Source: CATOSP01 sp965205385 (GTDB lineage: Bacteria > Chloroflexota > Dehalococcoidia > Lucifugimonadales > UBA3495). From it: a DNA stretch of 64,000 bases. The position numbers and the translations under genes are program-made. This document shows, one piece after another, positions 18,144 through 25,001 of this stretch. The stretch covers positions 310,001 to 374,000 of the forward strand of contig CBDBGS010000007.1 of assembly GCA_965205385.1 (NCBI GenBank), written 5' to 3'. The notes under the pieces are model-generated. The model did not search any database. It was not told where the DNA came from and was given only the letters and a program-made list of their open reading frames with translations. The stretch's first letter is position 1; every line of letters begins with the position of its first letter.

Positions 18144-19112
18144 ATGGTAACCAGCGGCACCTTTGGGCCGGAGTTGGAGATTCAGATGGTCAGGGAGAAT
18201 TTGGCCCTGGCCATCTCCTATTGGACGGCGATCAGAAAGGGCCAGATAACCCCGGCGCACCTACCCGCCCAGCGGGATGTGGTGACCACGGAGACCGGCC
18301 ACGTGGTCGAGGTGTTCAACCCTCTCAGGATAAGGGGCCAGGCTGAGTTGGCCCGGTGCGCAACCAACCAAGTGCGCGGCGCGTTCGCATTCTCCGCGAT
18401 GCAGAGCCATCGCACCCTCGAGTCGGTCTGCTCCGGCAGCCCTCTGTCAGAAACCGAACCGGGCCTTCGGTCCGCCCGTGCTTGCATCTATCTATTGGAC
18501 CGGTCATTCAGACTGGGCATGTTGACGCCCGTGTGGTCCTGTCCCCCCGAATACCGTCAACGATTTGAGGTTGACTCGATATCCTTTGCCCTGGACGCCT
18601 CCCAGATTGACGGGCAACCCATAGCCTGGAGCGATTTCGGAGGACTGGACAAGTATCTGGCTCTACTGGAATATTGCGCCAGTTACATTGAGCGTTTGCC
18701 CAGGATTGAACCCCCAATCCCGGACCAGCCAGAGGAAGACAGCGCCGGAGACCAACCCGCTCAAACTTCGGCCCCGCCGCCAGAAGCCGCCCCTGTCGCA
18801 AGCACCCCTGACGAGGATGTCCCTCTCGAAACTTCCCCATCGAAGGACGACGGCGAGCCGGTAGCTGAGGTCGACGGTCAGGATTCGGTCAGTCGGTTCG
18901 TGACGGAACGCTGCATCGTGGGACCAGACGTGCGGACCATCGCATCAGGACTGTATGCCGCATACGTGGACTGGTGTCAGGAAACACAGCAAACTCCCAT
19001 GACGCAAAGGGGCTTCGGGATGGGTCTGACCGGGTTAGGGTTCACCCGGCGGCGCAGAGGGCGGGGCCGCCACTGGTGGGAAGGCTTGGGCGCCGAGGGC
19101 CAGCAGGACTAA
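18144..19112 (+). CDS. Unknown protein with D5/P4 primase-type C-terminal winged helix
   Basis: A 322-residue protein. The first 190 residues (starting MVTSGTFGPELEIQMVREN) match nothing I recognise. Residues 195-240 are a Pro/Asp/Glu-rich linker. The last 70 residues, with FVTERCIVGPDVRTIASGLY, YVDWCQE, QRGFGMGLTGLGF and RRRGRGRHWW, look like the C-terminal wing of phage D5/P4-type primase-helicases, which binds DNA. No primase or helicase domain is present. Only 24 bases separate it from the upstream dehydrogenase gene, yet the content suggests a mobile-element-derived domain. Function uncertain. Confidence 0.6.
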   Translation: MVTSGTFGPELEIQMVRENLALAISYWTAIRKGQITPAHLPAQRDVVTTETGHVVEVFNPLRIRGQAELARCATNQVRGAFAFSAMQSHRTLESVCSGSPLSETEPGLRSARACIYLLDRSFRLGMLTPVWSCPPEYRQRFEVDSISFALDASQIDGQPIAWSDFGGLDKYLALLEYCASYIERLPRIEPPIPDQPEEDSAGDQPAQTSAPPPEAAPVASTPDEDVPLETSPSKDDGEPVAEVDGQDSVSRFVTERCIVGPDVRTIASGLYAAYVDWCQETQQTPMTQRGFGMGLTGLGFTRRRRGRGRHWWEGLGAEGQQD

Positions 19113-19450
19113 CCGGGGTTGGCGGGAGTAGGTCATCCTCCCTCACGGGGAGCATCGGGCAGAGGCCTTCAACAACCGGGCTGACCCGGATTGCCGCAGC
19201 AACTTTGCCCCGAACGAATCTTTCTCAGATTGTTCGCCAGGACCAGCCGCACCTTGCGCCAGATTGGCATGGGCTCTCTAAGGTTCTCGAAAAACGTGAA
19301 CTGGTCTTGACCATTCCCCATAGTTCCACAATTATGGCAGCATCTCAGGCCATTGTATACGGGAGTCTAAACCGCACATAGCGCAGGAGTCGCCACGCTA
19401 GTTCAGCTTCGCCAGCCGCTTCGCAACGCAATCAGCATTAAGGAGAGACC
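19113..19450. other. Intergenic gap with no recognisable gene
   Basis: These 338 bases contain no convincing reading frame, repeat or strong hairpin. A purine-rich AAGGAGAG at the end is the ribosome site of the following MmgE/PrpD gene. I see nothing else. Confidence 0.6.
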
Positions 19451-20806
19451 ATGTCAACCGAATATCTGGACCGGCTATCCGCCTTCGCGTCGGGCCTACG
19501 TCTCGAAGACCTGGAGGATTCCACCATACAGGCGGCCAAGCACGTCGTCCTTGACACAATCGGCGCGATTCTGGCCGGAAGCAGGCTGCCGGAAAACGCG
19601 AACTTTGCCGGTCTTGCCAAGACTTTGGGCCCGGGCGGAGCATCCATCCTCATGGGTCACCCGGGTAGGGTGCAGTCTCCGTACGCCGCGCTGGTCAACG
19701 CCACCGCCGGAGTGGGCCTGGAGATGGACGAAGGCACCAGGCTGGGCGGCGGGCATCCATCCATTCATGTGACGCCCGGCGCAATAGCCGTAGCCGAAGA
19801 CCGCCGCGCCAGCGGGAAGGCCCTCCTGGAGGCCATCGTCGCCGGATACGAGGTGACTTCTCGCATCGGGTCAGGCACCAGGGCAAAGGCGGAGGTCCAC
19901 TCCCACGGCACCTGGGGGACCATCGGAACGGCCGTGGCCACGGCCCGACTGCTCGGTTACGACGCCGCCGAAATGAAGACCACCATGAACCTGTCCACCT
20001 CGATGAGCCCCGCCAATACCTGGACTCCCTGCCTGGAAGGGGCCACGGTCCGCAACCTCTACCCAGGACGGTCTGGGTTCCAGGGGATACTCGCGGCTCA
20101 CCTGACTAGGTGCGGATTTACCGCTGTGGAAGACGCTCCCTCAGACGTGTACAGCGGGCTTCTCGGGGACGGCTTCGATTCGGAGGCGGTTGTGGAAGGG
20201 CTGGGACAGCCGGGTTCCTACCGGATTCAACACAACTATTTCAAATTCCATGCGTGCTGCCTGTACAATCATCCCGTGTTGGACGCGGTACAGGCGATAG
20301 TCCGACAGGAGAGCTTCGTATCGCAGCAGGTCAACCGCATCCGGGTGGAAGCTCCGTCGCTGGCGTTAATCATGGCGGACCCGGAACCGGAGAACATGTT
20401 GGCCGCCAAGTTCTCGATTCCATACGCGGTAGCCGCGTCTATTGAGACCGGGCGAACGGACGTTACGGCGTTCTATGCCGAGCCAATCGCCAACCCCGCG
20501 ATACGATCATTGGCGCAACGGGTGGAGATCGCGGCGGACCCGGAGATGAACTTCCGCCGCTACGATTACCCTTCGGCCCGCGTGTCGGTAGAGTTGAAAG
20601 ACGGACGCACCCTGCGCCATGAGGTGGTAGCCCAGAGAGGCGACGCCCAGAATCCCGCGCCCTACGAGGAATTGCTGGGCAAGTTCCGGTCGTTGACCCG
20701 TGAAACCCTTGGCGAGGAGACCGCCGGCGCCGTGATCGATATGGTTTCCCGCCTTGACCTTGTCGAAGACGTGAACGAGCTTACCAAGCTACTGACCGGG
20801 AAGTAG
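19451..20806 (+). CDS. MmgE/PrpD family protein
   Basis: A 451-residue member of the MmgE/PrpD family, which includes 2-methylcitrate dehydratase, cis-aconitate decarboxylase and many uncharacterised hydro-lyases or isomerases. Typical segments are VLDTIGAILAGS, NATAGVGLEMDEG, HPSIHVTPGAIAVAE, HSHGTWGTIGTAVATARL and FKFHACCLYNHPVLDAV. ATG 19451 follows AAGGAGAG. It stands alone between an unknown gene and the convergent que operon; no prpB or prpC is near, so a methylcitrate role is not implied. Confidence 0.88.
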   Translation: MSTEYLDRLSAFASGLRLEDLEDSTIQAAKHVVLDTIGAILAGSRLPENANFAGLAKTLGPGGASILMGHPGRVQSPYAALVNATAGVGLEMDEGTRLGGGHPSIHVTPGAIAVAEDRRASGKALLEAIVAGYEVTSRIGSGTRAKAEVHSHGTWGTIGTAVATARLLGYDAAEMKTTMNLSTSMSPANTWTPCLEGATVRNLYPGRSGFQGILAAHLTRCGFTAVEDAPSDVYSGLLGDGFDSEAVVEGLGQPGSYRIQHNYFKFHACCLYNHPVLDAVQAIVRQESFVSQQVNRIRVEAPSLALIMADPEPENMLAAKFSIPYAVAASIETGRTDVTAFYAEPIANPAIRSLAQRVEIAADPEMNFRRYDYPSARVSVELKDGRTLRHEVVAQRGDAQNPAPYEELLGKFRSLTRETLGEETAGAVIDMVSRLDLVEDVNELTKLLTGK

Positions 20807-20823
20807 CAACTCGCCGCCCAACT

Positions 20824-21531
20824 TCACCGTCCCCTCTGGTCAGCCCAGAGGAGGATGTGAAGCCTGGTGGAAAAACGGAACCCTTCCTTGACGCAGGCGT
20901 CGGAGACCCATGGACTACGGTCCCGGAGCGCAGCCGCCGAGGTGCCTTCGGGCATGAGGATTATGCGCTCGTTGGGGATATGGTACCTGTCGCGCAGTCC
21001 GAGTACCTCATCTAGGTCGGCGGGCGTCGCAATTACGAACTTGAAGAGTGCGTTGGACAGATCTGAGAAGCCTTCCAAAACCTCAGGTAGGACCCTGCGT
21101 GCCAACGGGTTGCCGGAGTTGGCGAGTTTAGGGGACACGTTCCATTGGTCGATGCTGCGGGCAAGTTCCGGGATGGGCAGGATGGTCCCGTTGGTCTCAA
21201 CCTCGCAGTAAAACCCCGCGTCTTTCAGTCCCGCGCCCAGCGATGCAAGACCGCGCTGCTGCAAGAGAGGTTCGCCCCCCGTGACCACCAGGTGGGGACA
21301 ACCGTAGGCCAATACCGCGTCCCTCACGTCTTCCACGCTCAGGGTCATCACCTCGTCTTCGTAGCTGTAGTTGTCCCAGTCCCAGGTGTACTTGGTGTCA
21401 CACCAAGAACACGCCAGGTTGCATTGGGCAAGGCGCAGGAACACGGTGGCCGTGCCGATGTTCGCGCCTTCTCCTTGGAGAGAGTGGAAGATCTCGGGGA
21501 CTCCCCCAGACTGCCGGCTGACGCGCAACAC
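20824..21531 (-). CDS. queE: 7-carboxy-7-deazaguanine synthase (radical SAM)
   Basis: Converts 6-carboxytetrahydropterin to 7-carboxy-7-deazaguanine in queuosine precursor synthesis. Motifs are EIFHSLQGEG, then CNLACSWCDTKYTWDW with the Cx3Cx2C cluster ligands, TGGEPLLQ and VETNGT. The GTG start at 21531 lies two bases after the queC stop and has GGGGAGG eight bases upstream, giving 235 residues; an ATG at 21657 in the same frame would lie inside queC and is rejected. Last gene of queFDCE. Confidence 0.95.
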   Translation of the reverse strand: MLRVSRQSGGVPEIFHSLQGEGANIGTATVFLRLAQCNLACSWCDTKYTWDWDNYSYEDEVMTLSVEDVRDAVLAYGCPHLVVTGGEPLLQQRGLASLGAGLKDAGFYCEVETNGTILPIPELARSIDQWNVSPKLANSGNPLARRVLPEVLEGFSDLSNALFKFVIATPADLDEVLGLRDRYHIPNERIILMPEGTSAAALRDRSPWVSDACVKEGFRFSTRLHILLWADQRGR

Positions 21532-21533
21532 GC

Positions 21534-22289
21534 TCAGAACCTCCCCAACCTGACCAGGGCGGGGTCGGGCACGCCCGCTTCGGCGAAGCCCTTGGCCCGG
21601 AGCAGACAACTGTCGCAGCTGGCGCAGGGGTACTCGCCCCCTTCGTAGCAACTCCACGTGTATTCCAGGGGCGCGTTAAGTTCAACCCCTAGCTGCACGA
21701 TCTCGCGCTTGGACATGTGAATGATGGGGGTTTCCACTGAGAACGCAACGCCATACTCGGCCCAGAGCTTGCTCCCATAGGCGAGGCCCTCGGCGATCTT
21801 CTGAAAATACTCGGGCCGGCAGTCGGGATAGCCGCTGTAGTCAATCGCGTTGGGGGCCATGTAGATATTCGCCTTGAGCCCAGCGGAGTCCAGCCCTTCG
21901 TGTTCTATCGAATACAGGACCTGGCTTTCCAGGTAGGAAGCGGCCAGGGCCAGGAAGAAAGTGTTTCTCAGGGGAACGTATGTAATGGGAATGCTGGCTC
22001 CCATCTGCTCCGTGGTCCGGCCGCCGGGAATCGGGAATCGCTCCGGGTTGGTGAGCGCCGAGTACCACGCCACGCGGCCAAAAAAGGAGATGTCCAATAG
22101 CTCCATGGGGATGCCCATCATTCCGGCGATCTCAGCCGCGCACTCAACTTCTTTGCTGTGGGCCTGCCCGTAGTGAAAAGTGAGGGCGGTCAGGTGGCCG
22201 GTCTGGCTGCGGGCAAGGGCGGCGACGGTAGTGGAGTCTAGTCCCCCGGAGAGTAGGGTTACGCCATAGCTAACCATCGGGACCGGCAT
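21534..22289 (-). CDS. queC: 7-cyano-7-deazaguanine synthase
   Basis: ATP-dependent conversion of 7-carboxy-7-deazaguanine to preQ0. The PP-loop is LLSGGLDSTTVAAL; the zinc site is formed by CYEGGEYPCASCDSCLLR near the C-terminus; ITYVPLRNT is also typical. 251 residues from ATG 22289, or 247 from ATG 22277 (MVSYGVTLLSGG). The start overlaps the end of queD, so translation is coupled. Confidence 0.96.
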   Translation of the reverse strand: MPVPMVSYGVTLLSGGLDSTTVAALARSQTGHLTALTFHYGQAHSKEVECAAEIAGMMGIPMELLDISFFGRVAWYSALTNPERFPIPGGRTTEQMGASIPITYVPLRNTFFLALAASYLESQVLYSIEHEGLDSAGLKANIYMAPNAIDYSGYPDCRPEYFQKIAEGLAYGSKLWAEYGVAFSVETPIIHMSKREIVQLGVELNAPLEYTWSCYEGGEYPCASCDSCLLRAKGFAEAGVPDPALVRLGRF

Positions 22290-22701
22290 CCCGGGAAAAC
22301 TCGGCGTATTGGTCCAGCGACTCCCAGACCCGGACTTTGACCGGCGTGGTCCCGCAAATTTCGGCCACCGTGTCGTACAAAACCCGGCTGATTACTTCGC
22401 AGGACGGGTTCTCGTCAATAAATTGGTACACCCTGCCCTTGGTGAGTGTGGCGAGGGCCCGGACAAGCTCCGTGTCGCGGCTATTGACAAGGAAGGCGTG
22501 GTCCCAGTTGTCGTCGATCCAATCCTTCACCCGGCGTTTCAGGTCGGTGAAGTCGAACACCAGTCCCCGGGGGTCCAGGGCCGCCCCTCCCAGAAACACC
22601 TCGGCCCGGTAGGTGTGCCCATGGGGGTAGGCGCATTTCCCATCGTAGTCCAATAGCCTGTGGCCGCTGTCGAAAGTGGCCTCGATCCTTACCACGTACA
22701 T
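22270..22701 (-). CDS. queD: 6-carboxy-5,6,7,8-tetrahydropterin synthase
   Basis: Makes 6-carboxytetrahydropterin from dihydroneopterin triphosphate. The 143 residues show the zinc His set in FDSGHRLL and YPHGHTYRAEV, plus LVFDFTDLKR and the C-terminal ARTL-like VRVWES strand with catalytic Glu. Four bases after queF, and overlapping queC, so it belongs to one tight operon. Confidence 0.95.
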   Translation of the reverse strand: MYVVRIEATFDSGHRLLDYDGKCAYPHGHTYRAEVFLGGAALDPRGLVFDFTDLKRRVKDWIDDNWDHAFLVNSRDTELVRALATLTKGRVYQFIDENPSCEVISRVLYDTVAEICGTTPVKVRVWESLDQYAEFSRDAGPDG

Positions 22702-22705
22702 CCGG

Positions 22706-23131
22706 CTATCCGTTGACCGGGTAATTGACCGTCACCGAGCAATGAATACCGCCGCGCACCTTGTAATCGAGGGTCACGTTCATGCTCCTGGGACTGCATC
22801 TCGCAACCAGGTCCTTGAGGATACGGTTGGCCGCGTGTTCCTGAACGACGCCCACGTCTCGGAATGACAGGAGATAATACTTCAGAGACTTCAGCTCGAT
22901 GCAGCTTTCAAGGGGGACGTAGGAAATTTGGACTGTCCCGACGTCTGGAAGCCCGGTCCAAGGGCAAACGGCGGTGAACTCGTCTGTGTCCACCTGGACG
23001 ACCGCCTGCTGCTCCGGGTAATCGTAGGCGAAAGCCATGAGACATTCGGTGTCAATGGAGCCTTCGTCTCTGATGGACAGCCGATGGTCGAGGCTCTCGT
23101 ATTGCTCTTTTAGTTCCGGGATGGTGCTCAT
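22706..23131 (-). CDS. queF: NADPH-dependent 7-cyano-7-deazaguanine reductase
   Basis: Reduces preQ0 to preQ1. The short (YkvM-type) enzyme has 141 residues from ATG 23131, which is preceded by GGAGGGG. The catalytic Cys is in FTAVCPWTGLPD, followed by the family signature ESCIELKSLKYYLLSFRD. The frame runs open to 23260 but the ribosome site fixes the start. First gene of queFDCE. I saw no preQ1 riboswitch in the 170-base leader. Confidence 0.95.
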   Translation of the reverse strand: MSTIPELKEQYESLDHRLSIRDEGSIDTECLMAFAYDYPEQQAVVQVDTDEFTAVCPWTGLPDVGTVQISYVPLESCIELKSLKYYLLSFRDVGVVQEHAANRILKDLVARCSPRSMNVTLDYKVRGGIHCSVTVNYPVNG

Positions 23132-23301
23132 GGGTCCCCTCCGTGAGTGCCATGGCTTCGTGACAAGCGGTCGTGTCAAGGGCCGACAGGCTGCCTCATT
23201 AATTGTAATGGGTGCCCAGAAGGAAAAAAAGCTCCCAGTACTCGGCACCAAACGGCTCACGTTGGGGAAGCCGGGCGCTGACCGCCTCAGGACAAATGGG
23301 G

Positions 23302-23530
23302 GTAACTGTTCAGACTTGATGTGTCCTTCCTATTCCCAGCCAGTCATTCCGGGCTTGACCCGGAATCCAGAAACCTTTGCAACCAGCAACGGTCTCTATC
23401 ATTGGCATTTCTGGATTCCCGCCTTCGCGGGAATTACTGGTTGCGGCTGAGGGATATCGTTCGAGAATCATCATGGAGATGCCCGATTTGGGATTAAGCC
23501 AATCCGCGTCCTCGACTCTGAACATTTACA
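23302..23530. mobile_element. MITE copy 2, flanked by perfect 8-bp target duplication
   Basis: A 229-bp non-coding element bounded by GTAACTGTTCAGACT at 23302 and the complement of GTAAATGTTCAGAGT ending at 23530. The flanks are AAATGGGG at 23294-23301 and AAATGGGG at 23531-23538, an exact 8-bp target duplication. It is the inverted counterpart of 9154-9405, about 85% identical. No transposase lies inside. Confidence 0.9.
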
Positions 23531-23604
23531 AATGGGGTGTTTGCTTAAACGAGCGAATGAAGGTAGTATCTCGTTACCTTGAGCGGGTCCGATGATTCGC
23601 TGAC

Positions 23605-24177
23605 GTGACCAAGACGGTCCGACTAGATACGGTCCGACTATATATAGTACATGAGCACGGCTTTATGCCCTACACGTTAGCCGAACTGGACGAGATGACG
23701 TTGGAGCAGGCGCACGCCCTGCCCTTCGTGGACCGGGACCAACTTCTGGACCTGGTTATCGCCGCCGGACGTCATCAATCGACCGAGATACACTCCTACC
23801 GTGTGGGCCTCTACTGTGATTACTTTGAAGAAGATCTTCTACGCTTGTATAAGGTCGACGCGATCAAAGTCCATTGTCGTGGAACAACGTCCTCCGGATT
23901 TGACGGAATGGTCGTGGGCGAGACAGACGCCGACCAATACCGGGCCGGATTCCGGCACGTACAGACTCATCTGGAGGCCGCTGGCTCCAGCTTCAGCCGG
24001 GTAGTGAGCCTTGTCATATTCTTGACTGACATGGACAACTGGCCGCTGCTGAACGAGATTTACCGGGAATTTGTGCCCAACCCTCCGTGCCGCGCCGTCA
24101 TAGGCACCACCGGACTGGCGCAACCGCCCCTGGCCATCGAGATCGTCGAGTGCATCGCATACCGGGTGCGCGACTAG
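23605..24177 (+). CDS. RidA-like (YjgF/UK114) protein with N-terminal extension
   Basis: Residues 75-190 form a RidA/Rid-family fold: TTSSGFDGMVVGETDADQY, HLEAAGSSFSRVVSLVIFLTDM and PPCRAVIGTTGLAQPPLAIEIV, with the conserved Arg of RidA in PPCRAVIG. Such proteins hydrolyse reactive enamines/imines or related metabolites. The first 70 residues are unlike RidA. The GTG at 23605 opens on a tandem CGGTCCGACTA repeat, so the real start may be ATG 23665 (MPYTLAELDEMTLEQ), giving 170 residues. Confidence 0.7.
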   Translation: MTKTVRLDTVRLYIVHEHGFMPYTLAELDEMTLEQAHALPFVDRDQLLDLVIAAGRHQSTEIHSYRVGLYCDYFEEDLLRLYKVDAIKVHCRGTTSSGFDGMVVGETDADQYRAGFRHVQTHLEAAGSSFSRVVSLVIFLTDMDNWPLLNEIYREFVPNPPCRAVIGTTGLAQPPLAIEIVECIAYRVRD

Positions 24178-24193
24178 AAACAAGTCGAAAATT

Positions 24194-24249
24194 CCCGGTG
24201 CAAGGAGTCGCCCAAAGGGACTCCAGGATGTAAGCTGGAATCCCCGGCA
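24194..24249 (+). promoter_or_regulatory. Structured leader before the OsmC gene (tentative)
   Basis: GGAGTC (24204-24209) can pair with GACTCC (24219-24224), and CCAG (24223-24226) with CTGG (24235-24238), between the RidA-like gene and OsmC. Stems share bases, so they may be alternative structures. It matches no riboswitch class I can name. Confidence 0.3.
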
Positions 24250-24274
24250 ATAACCAAACTTGAGGAGGGATGTT

Positions 24275-24712
24275 ATGGTGGAACTAGCCCTGGCCTACAA
24301 GGTACGGAGCTACAGCACTGGCACCCTGGGAAGGGCGATCTGTAACGCGCGGACCCACCACTGGGTTGCCGACGGCACCAACGGCGACGAGGTTGGCGCG
24401 GGAGAGCTCTTCCTGTCCGGCATCACCGCCTGCGCGGTCAACATGGTCGAGAGGATAGCCAGCGACGAAGAGATTCCCCTGGAATGGATGGACGTCAGCG
24501 TGGAGTCCTACCGCGACCCGGAAAAGACCCCCGGCGACATCTCACTATACGACGCCATACGCGTGAACTTCGAGATGTGGGGGGTGGCCGCGGACCAGGC
24601 CAACGAGTTGGTTGAGACCTGGAAACGGCGTTGACCCCTCTACGGTTCGGTCGCCGTGGCGACCCCTGATACCACCGTAGACTTGGTCTCCCACAACGAA
24701 CCCCACCGGTAA
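24275..24712 (+). CDS. OsmC-family selenoprotein (in-frame TGA at codon 120)
   Basis: OsmC/Ohr-type protein; the family reduces peroxides with two Cys. ATG 24275 follows GAGGAGGG. The first Cys is C53 in SGITACAVNMVE. The frame meets TGA at 24632-24634, then continues PLYGSVAVATPDTTVDLVSH to TAA at 24712. In relatives this segment reads CPLYGTVAVATP, so the TGA stands exactly at the second redox Cys. With readthrough the protein is 145 residues, a normal OsmC length; without it, 119 and lacking the redox partner. A hairpin with GGTC in its loop follows the TGA. I interpret the codon as selenocysteine; a nonsense mutation is the alternative. Confidence 0.85.
24640..24659 (+). promoter_or_regulatory. 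Candidate bacterial SECIS element (OsmC)
   Basis: CTACGG (24640-24645) pairs with CCGTGG (24654-24659, one G-U), leaving the loop TTCGGTCG that contains GGTC 14 bases after the TGA. The loop resembles the GGUC loop read by SelB in Escherichia coli fdhF. An alternative stem GGTCGC/GCGACC (24649-24664) competes, so the exact fold is uncertain. Confidence 0.6.
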
Positions 24713-24805
24713 CAGAGCGGCAGGGGGATGACCCCTTCGGCCGTGGTCCCCGGCAGGACACGGGACCTACCGGCAGGGTAAACTGCAACACTTCGGCTAA
24801 GACTC

Positions 24806-24846
24806 GGAGCCCGCCGAATCAAGGATCGGCGGGCTCCCGTCGTTTT
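24806..24846 (+). terminator. Intrinsic terminator after OsmC gene
   Basis: GGAGCCCGCCGA (24806-24817) and TCGGCGGGCTCC (24826-24837) form a perfect 12-bp stem with an 8-base loop, followed by CGTCGTTTT. It lies about 95 bases after the readthrough stop of the OsmC gene. Confidence 0.8.
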
Positions 24847-25001
24847 GCGATTGGGCTCCCGGCATGATGGCGGAAGCCATCCTTGGATAGCCAGCGGTAT
24901 ACTTAGGCGGACATTACCCGTAAGCCGTTGCTGGAGGCATTGGCCCCATAGATCCTATAATCTCCATACCTATTCTCGCACTGGGCAGCGAAGACACAGG
25001 G

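Noticed and set aside
20824..21657. QueE start at 21657
   Set aside because: That start lies 123 bases inside queC and encodes an Arg-rich, non-conserved extension; the GTG at 21531 has a strong ribosome site.
23132..23301. preQ1 riboswitch upstream of queF
   Set aside because: No preQ1-I or preQ1-II consensus core was recognisable in the leader; only a strong ribosome site is clear.
24713..24805. tRNA-Sec or riboswitch in the structured stretch after the OsmC gene
   Set aside because: No acceptor stem, TCA anticodon loop or GGTTCGA-type T-loop could be built, and no riboswitch core matched; only the terminator at 24806 is convincing.
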